Assembly: GCF_031755915.1 (NCBI RefSeq)
Contig: NC_083390.1
Location: forward strand, 12,927,001-12,991,000
DNA: 64,000 bases
Reading direction: 5' to 3'
DNA from: Ziziphus jujuba
Taxonomy: Eukaryota > Streptophyta > Magnoliopsida > Rosales > Rhamnaceae
Within the stretch, counting starts at the first letter, position 1. Each line of letters starts with the position of its first letter. Both the position numbers and the translations under genes were made by a program. Positions 9,918 through 22,700 of this stretch are shown piece by piece. The notes beneath the pieces are model-generated. The model made no database searches, was not told where the DNA came from, and was given only the letters and a program-made list of their open reading frames with translations.

Positions 9918-11210
9918 TGTTCTTGCTTAAAATATTTAGAAGCTTCCTCAAGGTCTCAAATCTTGCTTTTGGAAGTGGCTTGGTGAAGAAATCTGCAAGA
10001 TTATCTTCGGTCTTGATATATTCCAAGCTTACTTCTCCATTTTCTTCAAACTCCCTCAAAGAGTGATACTTCCCCGGTATGTGTTTTGTCCTTCCATGTT
10101 GAACGGGGTTCTTGGCTATTGATATGGCTGAAGTGTTGTCACATTTGATGATGGTTGAACCCTCTTGAGGATAACCAAGGTCCTCCAATAATTTCCTAAG
10201 CCAAATGCATTGATTTGCACATGAGGATAACCAAGGGCCATTCTTTTTTATGCTACTTCCTCGGCGTTTCTAGCTTATTATATCCAAAATCCAGATCCAA
10301 ATTCCAAACCTTCTCCAAACGGCATCCAAGGAAGTGGACTTATGTTGCTGGAAATACAATTCTAGCAAAACTAGACAAAAAGGCCCTAAGCTTTAGTTAA
10401 TGAGCTTAGGGCATTACAAAAAGGATATTGTTCTTAAACATTACAAGATAAAATAAAGTGCATAAAAATAAATAATGTTTGGTATTTGATGTTGCAAAAA
10501 AAAGAGTGCAAGTGTAACTGAACTACCTTGCACATTGTGGCAAGATCACCACATTTCAACACTCCTCCTTGGTGTTCTTGCTTAAAATATTTAGAAGCTT
10601 CCTTAAGGTCTCAAATCTTGCTTTTGGAAGTGGCTTGGTGAAGAAATCTGCAAGATTATCTTCGGTCTTGGTATATTCCAAGCTTACTTCTCCATTTTCT
10701 TCAAACTCCCTCGAAGAGTGATACTTCCCCGGTATGTGTTTTGTCCTTCCATGTTGAACGGGGTTCTTGGCTATTGATATGGCTGAAGTGTTGTCACATT
10801 TGATGATGGTTGAACCCTCTTGAGGATAACCAAGGTCCTCCAATAATTTCCTAAGCCAAATGCATTGATTTGCACATGAGGATAACCAAGGGCCATTCTT
10901 TTTTATGCTACTTCCTCTGCGTTTCTAGCTTATTATATCCAAAATCCATATCCAAATCCCAAACATTCTTCAAACGGCATCCAAGGAAGTGGACTTATGT
11001 TGCTGGAAATACAATTCTAGCAAAACTAGACAAAAAGGCCCTAAGCTTTAGTTAATGAGCTTAGGGCATTACAAAAAGGATATTGTTCTTAAACATTACA
11101 AGATAAAATAAAGTGCATAAAAATAAATAATGTTTGGTATTTGATGTTGCAAAAAAAAGAGTGCAAGTGTAACTGAACTACCTTGCACATTGTGGCAAGA
11201 TCACCACATT

Positions 11211-13830
11211 TCAACACTCCTCCTTGGTGTTCTTGCTTAAAATATTTAGAAGCTTCCTTAAGGTCTCAAATCTTGCTTTTGGAAGTGGCTTGGTGAAGAA
11301 ATCTGCAAGATTATCTTCGGTCTTTGTATATTCCAAGCTTACTTCTCCATTTTCTTCAAAGTCCCTCAAAGAGTGATACTTCCCCGGTATGTGTTTTGTC
11401 CTTCCATGTTGAACGGGGTTCTTGGCTATTGATATGGCTGAAGTGTTGTCACATTTGATGATGGTTGAACCCTCTTGAGGATAACCAAGGTCCTCCAATA
11501 ATTTCCTAAGCCAAATGCATTGATTTGCACATGAGGATAACCAAGGGCCATTCTTTTTTATGCTACTTCCTCGGCGTTTCTAGCTTATTATATCCAAAAT
11601 CCAGATCCAAATCCCAAACCTTCTTCAAACGGCATCCAAGGAAGTGGACTTATGTTGCTGGAAATACAATTCTAGCAAAACTAGACAAAAAGGCCCTAAG
11701 CTTTAGTTAATGAGATTAGGGCATTACAAAAAGGATATTGTTCTTAAACATTACAAGATAAAATAACATGCATAAAAATAAATAATGTTTGGTATTTGAT
11801 GTTGCAAAAAAAAGAGTGCAAGTGTAACTGAACTACCTTGCACATTGTGGCAAGATCACCACATTTCAACACTCCTCCTTGGTGTTCTTGCTTAAAATAT
11901 TTAGAAGCTTCCTTAAGGTCTCAAATCTTGCTTTTGGAAGTGGCTTGGTTAAGAAATCTGCAAGATTATCTTCGGTCTTGGTATATTCCAAGCTTACTTC
12001 TCCATTTTCTTCAAACTCCCTCGAAGAGTGATACTTCCCCGGTATGTGTTTTGTCCTTCCATGTTGAACGGGGTTCTTGGCTATTGATATGGCTGAAGTG
12101 TTGTCACATTTGATGATGGTTGAACCCTCTTGAGGATAACCAAGGTCCTCCAATAATTTCCTAAGCCAAATGCATTGATTTGCACATGAGGATAACCAAG
12201 GGCCATTCTTTTTTATGCTACTTCCTCTGCGTTTCTAGCTTATTATATCCAAAATCCATATCCAAATCCCAAACCTTCTTCAAACGGCATCCAAGGAAGT
12301 GGACTTATGTTGCTGGAAATACAATTCTAGCAAAACTAGACAAAAAGGCCCTAAGCTTTAGTTAATGAGCTTAGGGCATTACAAAAAGGATATTGTTCTT
12401 AAACATTACAAGATAAAATAAAGTGCATAAAAATAAATAATGTTTGGTATTTGATGTTGCAAAAAAAAGAGTGCAAGTGTAACTGAACTACCTTGCACAT
12501 TGTGGCAAGATCACCACATTTCAACACTCCTCCTTGGTGTTCTTGCTTAAAATATTTAGAAGCTTCCTTAAGGTCTCAAATCTTGCTTTTGGAAGTGGCT
12601 TGGTGAAGAAATCTGCAAGATTATCTTCGGTCTTTGTATATTCCAAGCTTACTTCTCCATTTTCTTCAAAGTCCCTCAAAGAGTGATACTTCCCCGGTAT
12701 GTGTTTTGTCCTTCCATGTTGAACGGGGTTCTTGGCTATTGATATGGCTGAAGTGTTGTCACATTTGATGATGGTTGAACCCTCTTGAGGATAACCAAGG
12801 TCCTCCAATAATTTCCTAAGCCAAATGCATTGATTTGCACATGAGGATAACCAAGGGCCATTCTTTTTTATGCTACTTCCTCGGCGTTTCTAGCTTATTA
12901 CATCCAAAATCCAGATCCAAATCCCAAACCTTCTTCAAACGGCATCCAAGGAAGTGGACTTATGTTGCTGGAAATACAATTCTAGCAAAACTAGACAAAA
13001 AGGCCCTAAGCTTTAGTTAATGAGCTTAGGGCATTACAAAAAGGATATTGTTCTTAAACATTACAAGATAAAATAAAATGCATAAAAATAAATAATGTTT
13101 GGTATTTGATGTTGCAAAAAAAAGAGTGCAAGTGTAACTGAACTACCTTGCACATTGTGGCAAGATCACCACATTTCAACACTCCTCCTTGGTGTTCTTG
13201 CTTAAAATATATAGAAGCTTCCTTAAGGTCTCAAATCTTGCTTTTGGAAGTGGCTTGGTTAAGAAATCTGCAAGATTATCTTCGGTCTTGGTATATTCCA
13301 AGCTTACTTCTCCATTTTCTTCAAACTCCCTCGAAGAGTGATACTTCCCCGGTATGTGTTTTGTCCTTCCATGTTGAACGGGGTTCTTGGCTATTGATAT
13401 GGCTGAAGTGTTGTCACATTTGATGATGGTTGAACCCTCTTGAGGATAACCAAGGTCCTCCAATAATTTCCTAAGCCAAATGCATTGATTTGCACATGAG
13501 GATAACCAAGGGCCATTCTTTTTTATGCTACTTCCTCTGCGTTTCTAGCTTATTATATCTAAAATCCATATCCAAATCCCAAACCTTCTTCAAACGGCAT
13601 CCAAGGAAGTGGACTTATGTTGCTGGAAATACAATTCTAGCAAAACTAGACAAAAAGGCCCTAAGCTTTAGTTAATGAGCTTAGGGCATTACAAAAAGGA
13701 TATTGTTCTTAAACATTACAAGATAAAATAAAATGCATAAAAATAAATAATGTTTGGTATTTGATGTTGCAAAAAAAAGAGTGCAAGTGTAACTGAACTA
13801 CCTTGCACATTGTGGCAAGATCACCACATT
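11211..13830. repeat. Higher-order repeat: 1,310-bp dimer present twice
   Basis: Units starting at 11211 and 12521 share LRDFEENGEV. Units starting at 11866 and 13176 share SSREFEENGE and DFLTKPLP. The alternating pattern makes two copies of a two-unit block (11211-12520 and 12521-13830), so a dimer was duplicated as one piece. Confidence 0.85.
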
Positions 13831-16800
13831 TCAACACTCCTCCTTGGTGTTCTTGCTTAAAATATTTAGAAGCTTCCTTAAGGTCTCAAATCTTGCTTTT
13901 GGAAGTGGCTTGGTGAAGAAATCTGCAAGATTATCTTCGGTCTTGGTATATTCCAAGCTTACTTCTCCATTTTCTTCAAACTCCCTCAAAGAGTGATACT
14001 TCCCCGGTATGTGTTTTGTCCTTCCATGTTGAACGGGGTTCTTGGCTATTGATATGGCTGAAGTGTTGTCACATTTGATGATGGTTGAACCCTCTTGAGG
14101 ATAACCAAGGTCCTCCAAAAATTTCCTAAGCCAAATGCATTGATTTGCACATGAGGATAACCAAGGGCCATTCTTTTTTATGCTACTTCCCTTGCGTTTC
14201 TAGCTTATTATATCCAAAATCCAGATCCAAATCCCAAACCTTCTTCAAACGGCATCCAAGGAAGTGGACTTATGTTGCCGGAAATACAATTCTAGCAAAA
14301 CTAGACAAAAAGGCCCTAAGCTTTAGTTAATGAGCTTAGGGCATTACAAAAAAGATATTGTTCTTAAACATTACAAGATAAAATAAAGTGCATAAAAATA
14401 AATAATGTTTGGTATTTGATGTTGCAAAAAAAAGAGTGCAAGTGTAACTGAACTACCTTGCACATTGTGGCAAGATCACCACATTTCAACACTCCTCCTT
14501 GGTGTTCTTGCTTAAAATATTTAGAAGCTTCCTTAAGGTCTCAAATCTTGCTTTTGGAAGTGGCTTGGTGAAGAAATCTGCAAGATTATCTTCGATCTTG
14601 GTATATTCCAAGCTTACTTCTCCATTTTCTTCAAACTCCCTCGAAGAGTGATACTTCCCCGGTATGTGATTTGTCCTTCCATGTTGAACGGGGTTCTTGG
14701 CTATTGATATGGCTGAAGTGTTGTCACATTTGATGATGGTTGAACCCTCTTGAGGATAACCAAGGTCCTCCAAAAATTTCCTAAGCCAAATGCATTGATT
14801 TGCACATGAGGATAACCAAGGGCCATTCTTTTTTATGCTACTTCCTCTGCGTTTCTAGCTTATTATATCCAAAATCCATATCCAAATCCCAAACCTTCTT
14901 CAAACGGCATCCAAGGAAGTGCGCTTATGTTGCTGGAAATACAATTCTAGCAAAACTAGACAAAAAGGCCCTAAGCTTTAGTTAATGAGCTTTGGGCATT
15001 ACAAAAAGGATATTGTTCTTAAACATTACAAGATAAAATAAAGTGCATAAAAATAAATAATGTTTGGTATTTGATGTTGCAAAAAAAAGAGTGCAAGTGT
15101 AACTGAACTACCTTGCACATTGTGGCAAGATCACCACATTTCAACACTCCTCCTTGGTGTTCTTGCTTAAAATATTTAGAAGCTTCCTTAAGGTCTCAAA
15201 TCTTGCTTTTGGAAGTGGCTTGGTGAAGAAATCTGCAAGATTATCTTCGGTCTTGGTATATTCCAAGCTTACTTCTCCATTTTCTTCAAACTCCCTCAAA
15301 GAGTGATACTTCCCCGGTATGTGTTTTGTCCTTCCATGTTGAACGGGGTTCTTGGCTATTGATATGGCTGAAGTGTTGTCACATTTGATGATGGTTGAAC
15401 CCTCTTGAGGATAACCAAGGTCCTCCAATAATTTCCTAAGCCAAATGCATTGATTTGCACATGAGGATAACCAAAGGCCATTCTTTTTTATGCTACTTCC
15501 TCTGCGTTTCTAGCTTATTATATCCAAATCCCAAACCTTCTTCAAACGGCATCCAAGGAAGTGGACTTATGTTGCTGGAAATACAATTCTAGCAAAACTA
15601 GACAAAAAGGCCCTAAGCTTTAGTTAATGAGCTTAGGGCATTACAAAAAGGATATTGTTCTTAAACATTACAAGATAAAATAAAGTGCATAAAAATAAAT
15701 AATGTTTGGTATTTGATGTTGCAAAAAAAAGAGTGCAAGTGTAACTGAACTACCTTGCACATTGTGGCAAGATCACCACATTTCAACACTCCTCCTTGGT
15801 GTTCTTGCTTAAAATATTTAGAAGCTTCCTTAAGGTCTCAAATCTTGCTTTTGGAAGTGGCTTGGTGAAGAAATCTGCAAGATTATCTTCGGTCTTGGTA
15901 TATTCCAAGCTTACTTCTCCATTTTCTTCAAACTCCCTCAAAGAGTGATACTTCCCCGGTATGTGTTTTGTCCTTCCATGTTGAACGGGGTTCTTGGCTA
16001 TTGATATGGCTGAAGTGTTGTCACATTTGATGATGGTTGAACCCTCTTGAGGATAACCAAGGTCCTCCAATAATTTCCTAAGCCAAATGCATTGATTTGC
16101 ACATGAGGATAACCAAGGGCCATTCTTTTTTATGCTACTTCCTCTGCGTTTCTAGCTTATTATATCCAAAATCCATATCCAAATCCCAAACCTTCTTCAA
16201 ACGGCATCCAAGGAAGTGGACTTATGTTGCTGGAAATACAATTCTAGCAAAACTAGACAAAAAGGCCCTAAGCTTTAGTTAATGAGCTTAGGGCATTACA
16301 AAAAGGATATTGTTCTTAAACATTACAAGATAAAATAAAGTGCATAAAAATAAATAATGTTTGGTATTTGATGTTGCAAAAAAAAGAGTGCAAGTGTAAC
16401 TGAACTACCTTGCACATTGTGGCAAGATCACCACATTTCAACACTCCTCCTTGGTGTTCTTGCTTAAAATATTTAGAAGCTTCCTAAAGGTCTCAAATCT
16501 TGCTTTTGGAAGTGGCTTGGTGAAGAAATCTGCAAGATTATCTTCGGTCTTGGTATATTCCAAGCTTACTTCTCCATTTTCTTCAAACTCCCTCAAAGAG
16601 TGATACTTCCCCGGTATGTGTTTTGTCCTTCCATGTTGAACGGGGTTCTTGGCTATTGATATGGCTGAAGTGTTGTCACATTTGATGATGGTTGAACCCT
16701 CTTGAGGATAACCAAGGTCCTCCAATAATTTCCTAAGCCAAATGCATTGATTTACACATGAGGATAACCAAGGGCCATTCTTTTTTATGCTACTTCCTCT

Positions 16801-19713
16801 GCGTTTCTAGCTTATTATATCCAAAATCCATATCCAAATCCCAAACCTTCTTCAAACGGCATCCAAGGAAGTGCACTTATGTTGCTGGAAATACAATTCT
16901 AGCAAAACTAGACAAAAAGGCCATAAGCTTTAGTTAATGAGCTTAGGGCATTACAAAAAGGATATTGTTCTTAGACATTACAAGATAAAATAAAGTGCAT
17001 AAAAATAAATAATGTTTGGTATTTGATGTTGCACAAAAAAGAGTGCAAGTGTAACTGAACTACCTTGCACATTGTGGCAAGATCACCACATTTCAACACT
17101 CCTCCTTGGTGTTCTTGCTTAAAATATTTAGAAGCTTCCTTAAGGTCTCAAATCTTGCTTTTGGAAGTGGCTTGGTGAAGAAATCTACAAGATTATCTTC
17201 GGTCTTGGTATATTCCAAGCTTACTTCTCCATTTTCTTCAAACTCCCTCAAAGAGTGATACTTCCCCGGTATGTGTTTTGTCCTTCCACGTTGAACGGGG
17301 TTCTTGGCTATTGATATGGCTGAAGTGTTGTCACATTTGATGATGGTTGAACCCTCTTGAGGATAACCAAGGTCCTCCAATAATTTCCTAAGCCAAATGC
17401 ATTGATTTGCACATGAGGATAACCAAGGGCCATTCTTTTTTATGCTACTTCCTCTGCGTTTCTAGCTTATTATATCCAAAATCCAGATCCAAATCCCAAA
17501 CCTTCTTCAAACGGCATCCAAGGAAGTGGACTTATGTTGCTGGAAATACAATTCTAGCAAAACTGGACAAAAAGGCCCTAAGCTTTAGTTAATGAGCTTA
17601 GGGCATTACAAAAAGGATATTGTTCTTAAACATTACAAGATAAAATAAAGTGCATAAAAATAAATAATGTTTGGTATTTGATGTTGCAAAAAAAAGAGTG
17701 CAAGTGTAACTGAACTACCTTGCACATTGTGGCAAGATCACCACATTTCAACACTCCTCCTTGGTGTTCTTGCTTAAAATATTTAGAAGCTTCCTTAAGG
17801 TCTCAAATCTTGCTTTTGGAAGTGGCTTGGTGAAGAAATCTGCAAGATTATCTTCGGTCTTGGTATATTCCAAGCTTACTTCTCCATTTTCTTCAAACTC
17901 CCTCGAAGAGTGATACTTCCCCGGTATGTGTTTTGTCCTTCCATGTTGAACGGGGTTCTTGGCTATTGATATGGCTGAAGTGTTGTCACATTTGATGATG
18001 GTTGAACCCTCTTGAGGATAACCAAGGTCCTCCAATAATTTCCTAAGCCAAATGCATTGATTTGCACATGAGGATAACCAAGGGCCATTCTTTTTTATGC
18101 TACTTCCTCTGCGTTTCTAGCTTATTATATTGAAAATCCAGATCCAAATCCCAAAACCTTCTTCAAACGGCATCCAAGGAAGTGGAGTTATGTTGCTGGA
18201 AATACAATTCTAGCAAAACTAGACAAAAAGGCCTTAAGCTTTAGTTAATGAGCTTAGGGCATTACAAAAAGGATATTGTTCTTAAACATTACAAGATAAA
18301 ATAAAGTGCATAAAAATAAATAATGTTTGGTATTTGATGTTGCAAAAAAAAGAGTGCAAGTGTAACTGAACTACCTTGCACATTGTGGCAAGATCACCAC
18401 ATTTCAACACTCCTCCTTGGTGTTCTTGCTTAAAATATTTAGAAGCTTCCTTAAGGTCTCAAATCTTGCTTTTGGAAGTGGCTTGGTGAAGAAATCTGCA
18501 AGATTATCTTCGGTGTTGGTATATTCCAAGCTTACTTCTCCATTTTCTTCAAACTCCCTCAAAGAGTGATACTTCCCCGGTATGTGTTTTGTCTTTCCAT
18601 GTTGAACGGGGTTCTTGGCTATTGATATGGCTGAAGTGTTGTCACATTTGATGATGGTTGAACCCTCTTGAGGATAACCAAGGTCCTCCAATAATTTCCT
18701 AAGCCAAATGCATTGATTTGCACATGAGGATAACCAAGGGCCATTCTTTTTTATGCTACTTCCTCTGCGTTTCTAGCTTATTATATCCAAAATCCATATC
18801 CAAATCCCAAACCTTCTTCAAACGGCATCCAAGGAAGTGGACTTATGTTGCTGGAAATACAATTCTAGCAAAACTAGACAAAAAGGCCCTAAGCTTTAGT
18901 TAATGAGCTTAGGGCATTACAAAAAGGATATTGTTCTTAAACATTACAAGATAAAATAAAGTGCATAAAAATAAATAATGTTTGGTATTTGATGTTGCAA
19001 AAAAAAGAGTGCAAGTGTAACTGAACTACCTTGCACATTGTGGCAAGATCACCACATTTCAACACTCCTCCTTGGTGTTCTTGCTTAAAATATTTAGAAG
19101 CTTCCTAAAGGTCTCAAATCTTGCTTTTGGAAGTGGCTTGGTGAAGAAATCTGCAAGATTATCTTCGGTCTTGGTATATTCCAAGCTTACTTCTCCATTT
19201 TCTTCAAACTCCCTCAAAGAGTGATACTTCCCCGGTATGTGTTTTGTCCTTCCATGTTGAACGGGGTTCTTGGCTATTGATATGGCTGAAGTGTTGTCAC
19301 ATTTGATGATGGTTGAACCCTCTTGAGGATAACCAAGGTCCTCCAATAATTTCCTAAGCCAAATGCATTGATTTGCACATGAGGATAACCAAGGGCCATT
19401 CTTTTTTATGCTACTTCCTCTGCGTTTCTAGCTTATTATATCCAAAATCCATATCCAAATCCCAAACCTTCTTCAAACGGCATCCAAGGAAGTGCGCTTA
19501 TGTTGCTGGAAATACAATTCTAGCAAAACTAGACAAAAAGGCCCTAAGCTTTAGTTAATGAGCTTAGGGCATTACAAAAAGGATATTGTTCTTAAACATT
19601 ACAAGATAAAATAAAGTGCATAAAAATAAATAATGTTTGGTATTTGATGTTGCAAAAAAAAGAGTGCAAGTGTAACTGAACTACCTTGCACATTGTGGCA
19701 AGATCACCACATT

Positions 19714-22700
19714 TCAACACTCCTCCTTGGTGTTCTTGCTTAAAATATTTAGAAGCTTCCTTAAGGTCTCAAATCTTGCTTTTGGAAGTGGCTTGGTGAA
19801 GAAATCTGCAAGATTATCTTCGGTCTTGGTATATTCCAAGCTTACTTCTCCATTTTCTTCAAACTCCCTCAAAGAGTGATACTTCCCCGGTATGTGTTTT
19901 GTCCTTCCATGTTGAACGGGGTTCTTGGCTATTGATATGGCTGAAGTGTTGTCACATTTGATGATGGTTGAACCCTCTTGAGGATAACCAAGGTCCTCCA
20001 ATAATTTCCTAAGCCAAATGCATTGATTTGCACATGAGGATAACCAAAGGCCATTCTTTTTTATGCTACTTCCTCTGCGTTTCTAGCTTATTATATCCAA
20101 ATCCCAAACCTTCTTCAAACGGCATCCAAGGAAGTGGACTTATGTTGCTGGAAATACAATTCTAGCAAAACTAGACAAAAAGGCCCTAAGCTTTAGTTAA
20201 TGAGCTTAGGGCATTACAAAAAGGATATTGTTCTTAAACATTACAAGATAAAATAAAGTGCATAAAAAGAAATAATGTTTGGTATTTGATGTTGCAAAAA
20301 AAAGAGTGCAAGTGTAACTGAACTACCTTGCACATTGTGGCAAGATCACCACATTTCAACACTCCTCCTTGGTGTTCTTGCTTAAAATATTTAGAAGCTT
20401 CCTAAAGGTCTCAAATCTTGCTTTTGGAAGTGGCTTGGTGAAGAAATCTGCAAGATTATCTTCGGTCTTGGTATATTCCAAGCTTACTTCTCCATTTTCT
20501 TCAAACTCCCTCAAAGAGTGATACTTCCCCGGTATGTGTTTTGTCCTTCCATGTTGAACGGGGTTCTTGGCTATTGATATGGCTGAAGTGTTGTCACATT
20601 TGATGATGGTTGAACCCTCTTGAGGATAACCAAGGTCCTCCAATAATTTCCTAAGCCAAATGCATTGATTTACACATGAGGATAACCAAGGGCCATTCTT
20701 TTTTATGCTACTTCCTCTGCGTTTCTAGCTTATTATATCCAAAATCCATATCCAAATCCCAAACCTTCTTCAAACGGCATCCAAGGAAGTGCACTTATGT
20801 TGCTGGAAATACAATTCTAGCAAAACTAGACAAAAAGGCCCTAAGCTTTAGTTAATGAGCTTAGGGCATTACAAAAAGGATATTGTTCTTAAACATTACA
20901 AGATAAAATAAAGTGCATAAAAATAAATAATGTTTGGTATTTGATGTTGCAAAAAAAAGAGTGCAAGTGTAACTGAACTACCTTGCACATTGTGGCAAGA
21001 TCACCACATTTCAACACTCCTCCTTGGTGTTCTTGCTTAAAATATTTAGAAGCTTCCTTAAGGTCTCAAATCTTGCTTTTGGAAGTGGCTTGGTGAAGAA
21101 ATCTACAAGATTATCTTCGGTCTTGGTATATTCCAAGCTTACTTCTCCATTTTCTTCAAACTCCCTCAAAGAGTGATACTTCCCCGGTATGTGTTTTGTC
21201 CTTCCACGTTGAACGGGGTTCTTGGCTATTGATATGGCTGAAGTGTTGTCACATTTGATGATGGTTGAACCCTCTTGAGGATAACCAAGGTCCTCCAATA
21301 ATTTCCTAAGCCAAATGCATTGATTTGCACATGAGGATAACCAAGGGCCATTCTTTTTTATGCTACTTCCTCTGCGTTTCTAGCTTATTATATCCAAAAT
21401 CCATATCCAAATCCCAAACCTTCTTCAAACGGCATCCAAGGAAGTGGACTTATGTTGCTGGAAATACAATTCTAGCAAAACTAGACAAAAAGGCCCTAAG
21501 CTTTAGTTAATGAGCTTAGGGCATTACAAAAAGGATATTGTTCTTAAACATTACAAGATAAAATAAAGTGCATAAAAATAAATAATGTTTGGTATTTGAT
21601 GTTGCAAAAAAAAGAGTGCAAGTGTAACTGAACTACCTTGCACATTGTGGCAAGATCACCACATTTCAACACTCCTCCTTGGTGTTCTTGCTTAAAATAT
21701 TTAGAAGCTTCCTAAAGGTCTCAAATCTTGCTTTTGGAAGTGGCTTGGTGAAGAAATCTGCAAGATTATCTTCGGTCTTGGTATATTCCAAGCTTACTTC
21801 TCCATTTTCTTCAAACTCCCTCAAAGAGTGATACTTCCCCGGTATGTGTTTTGTCCTTCCATGTTGAACGGGGTTCTTGGCTATTGATATGGCTGAAGTG
21901 TTGTCACATTTGATGATGGTTGAACCCTCTTGAGGATAACCAAGGTCCTCCAATAATTTCCTAAGCCAAATGCATTGATTTGCACATGAGGATAACCAAG
22001 GGCCATTCTTTTTTATGCTACTTCCTCTGCGTTTCTAGCTTATTATATCCAAAATCCATATCCAAATCCCAAACCTTCTTCAAACGGCATCCAAGGAAGT
22101 GCGCTTATGTTGCTGGAAATACAATTCTAGCAAAACTAGACAAAAAGGCCCTAAGCTTTAGTTAATGAGCTTAGGGCATTACAAAAAGGATATTGTTCTT
22201 AAACATTACAAGATAAAATAAAGTGCATAAAAATAAATAATGTTTGGTATTTGATGTTGCAAAAAAAAGAGTGCAAGTGTAACTGAACTACCTTGCACAT
22301 TGTGGCAAGATCACCACATTTCAACACTCCTCCTTGGTGTTCTTGCTTAAAATATTTAGAAGCTTCCTTAAGGTCTCAAATCTTGCTTTTGGAAGTGGCT
22401 TGGTGAAGAAATCTGCAAGATTATCTTCGGTCTTGGTATATTCCAAGCTTACTTCTCCATTTTCTTCAAACTCCCTCAAAGAGTGATACTTCCCCGGTAT
22501 GTGTTTTGTCCTTCCATGTTGAACGGGGTTCTTGGCTATTGATATGGCTGAAGTGTTGTCACATTTGATGATGGTTGAACCCTCTTGAGGATAACCAAGG
22601 TCCTCCAATAATTTCCTAAGCCAAATGCATTGATTTGCACATGAGGATAACCAAAGGCCATTCTTTTTTATGCTACTTCCTCTGCGTTTCTAGCTTATTA

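Noticed and set aside
9901..10188. The 95-codon frames as a multigene family
   Set aside because: They start with TTG and are the C-terminal end of the copia RNase H without its catalytic part. They stay open because the copies are young, not because of any shown function.
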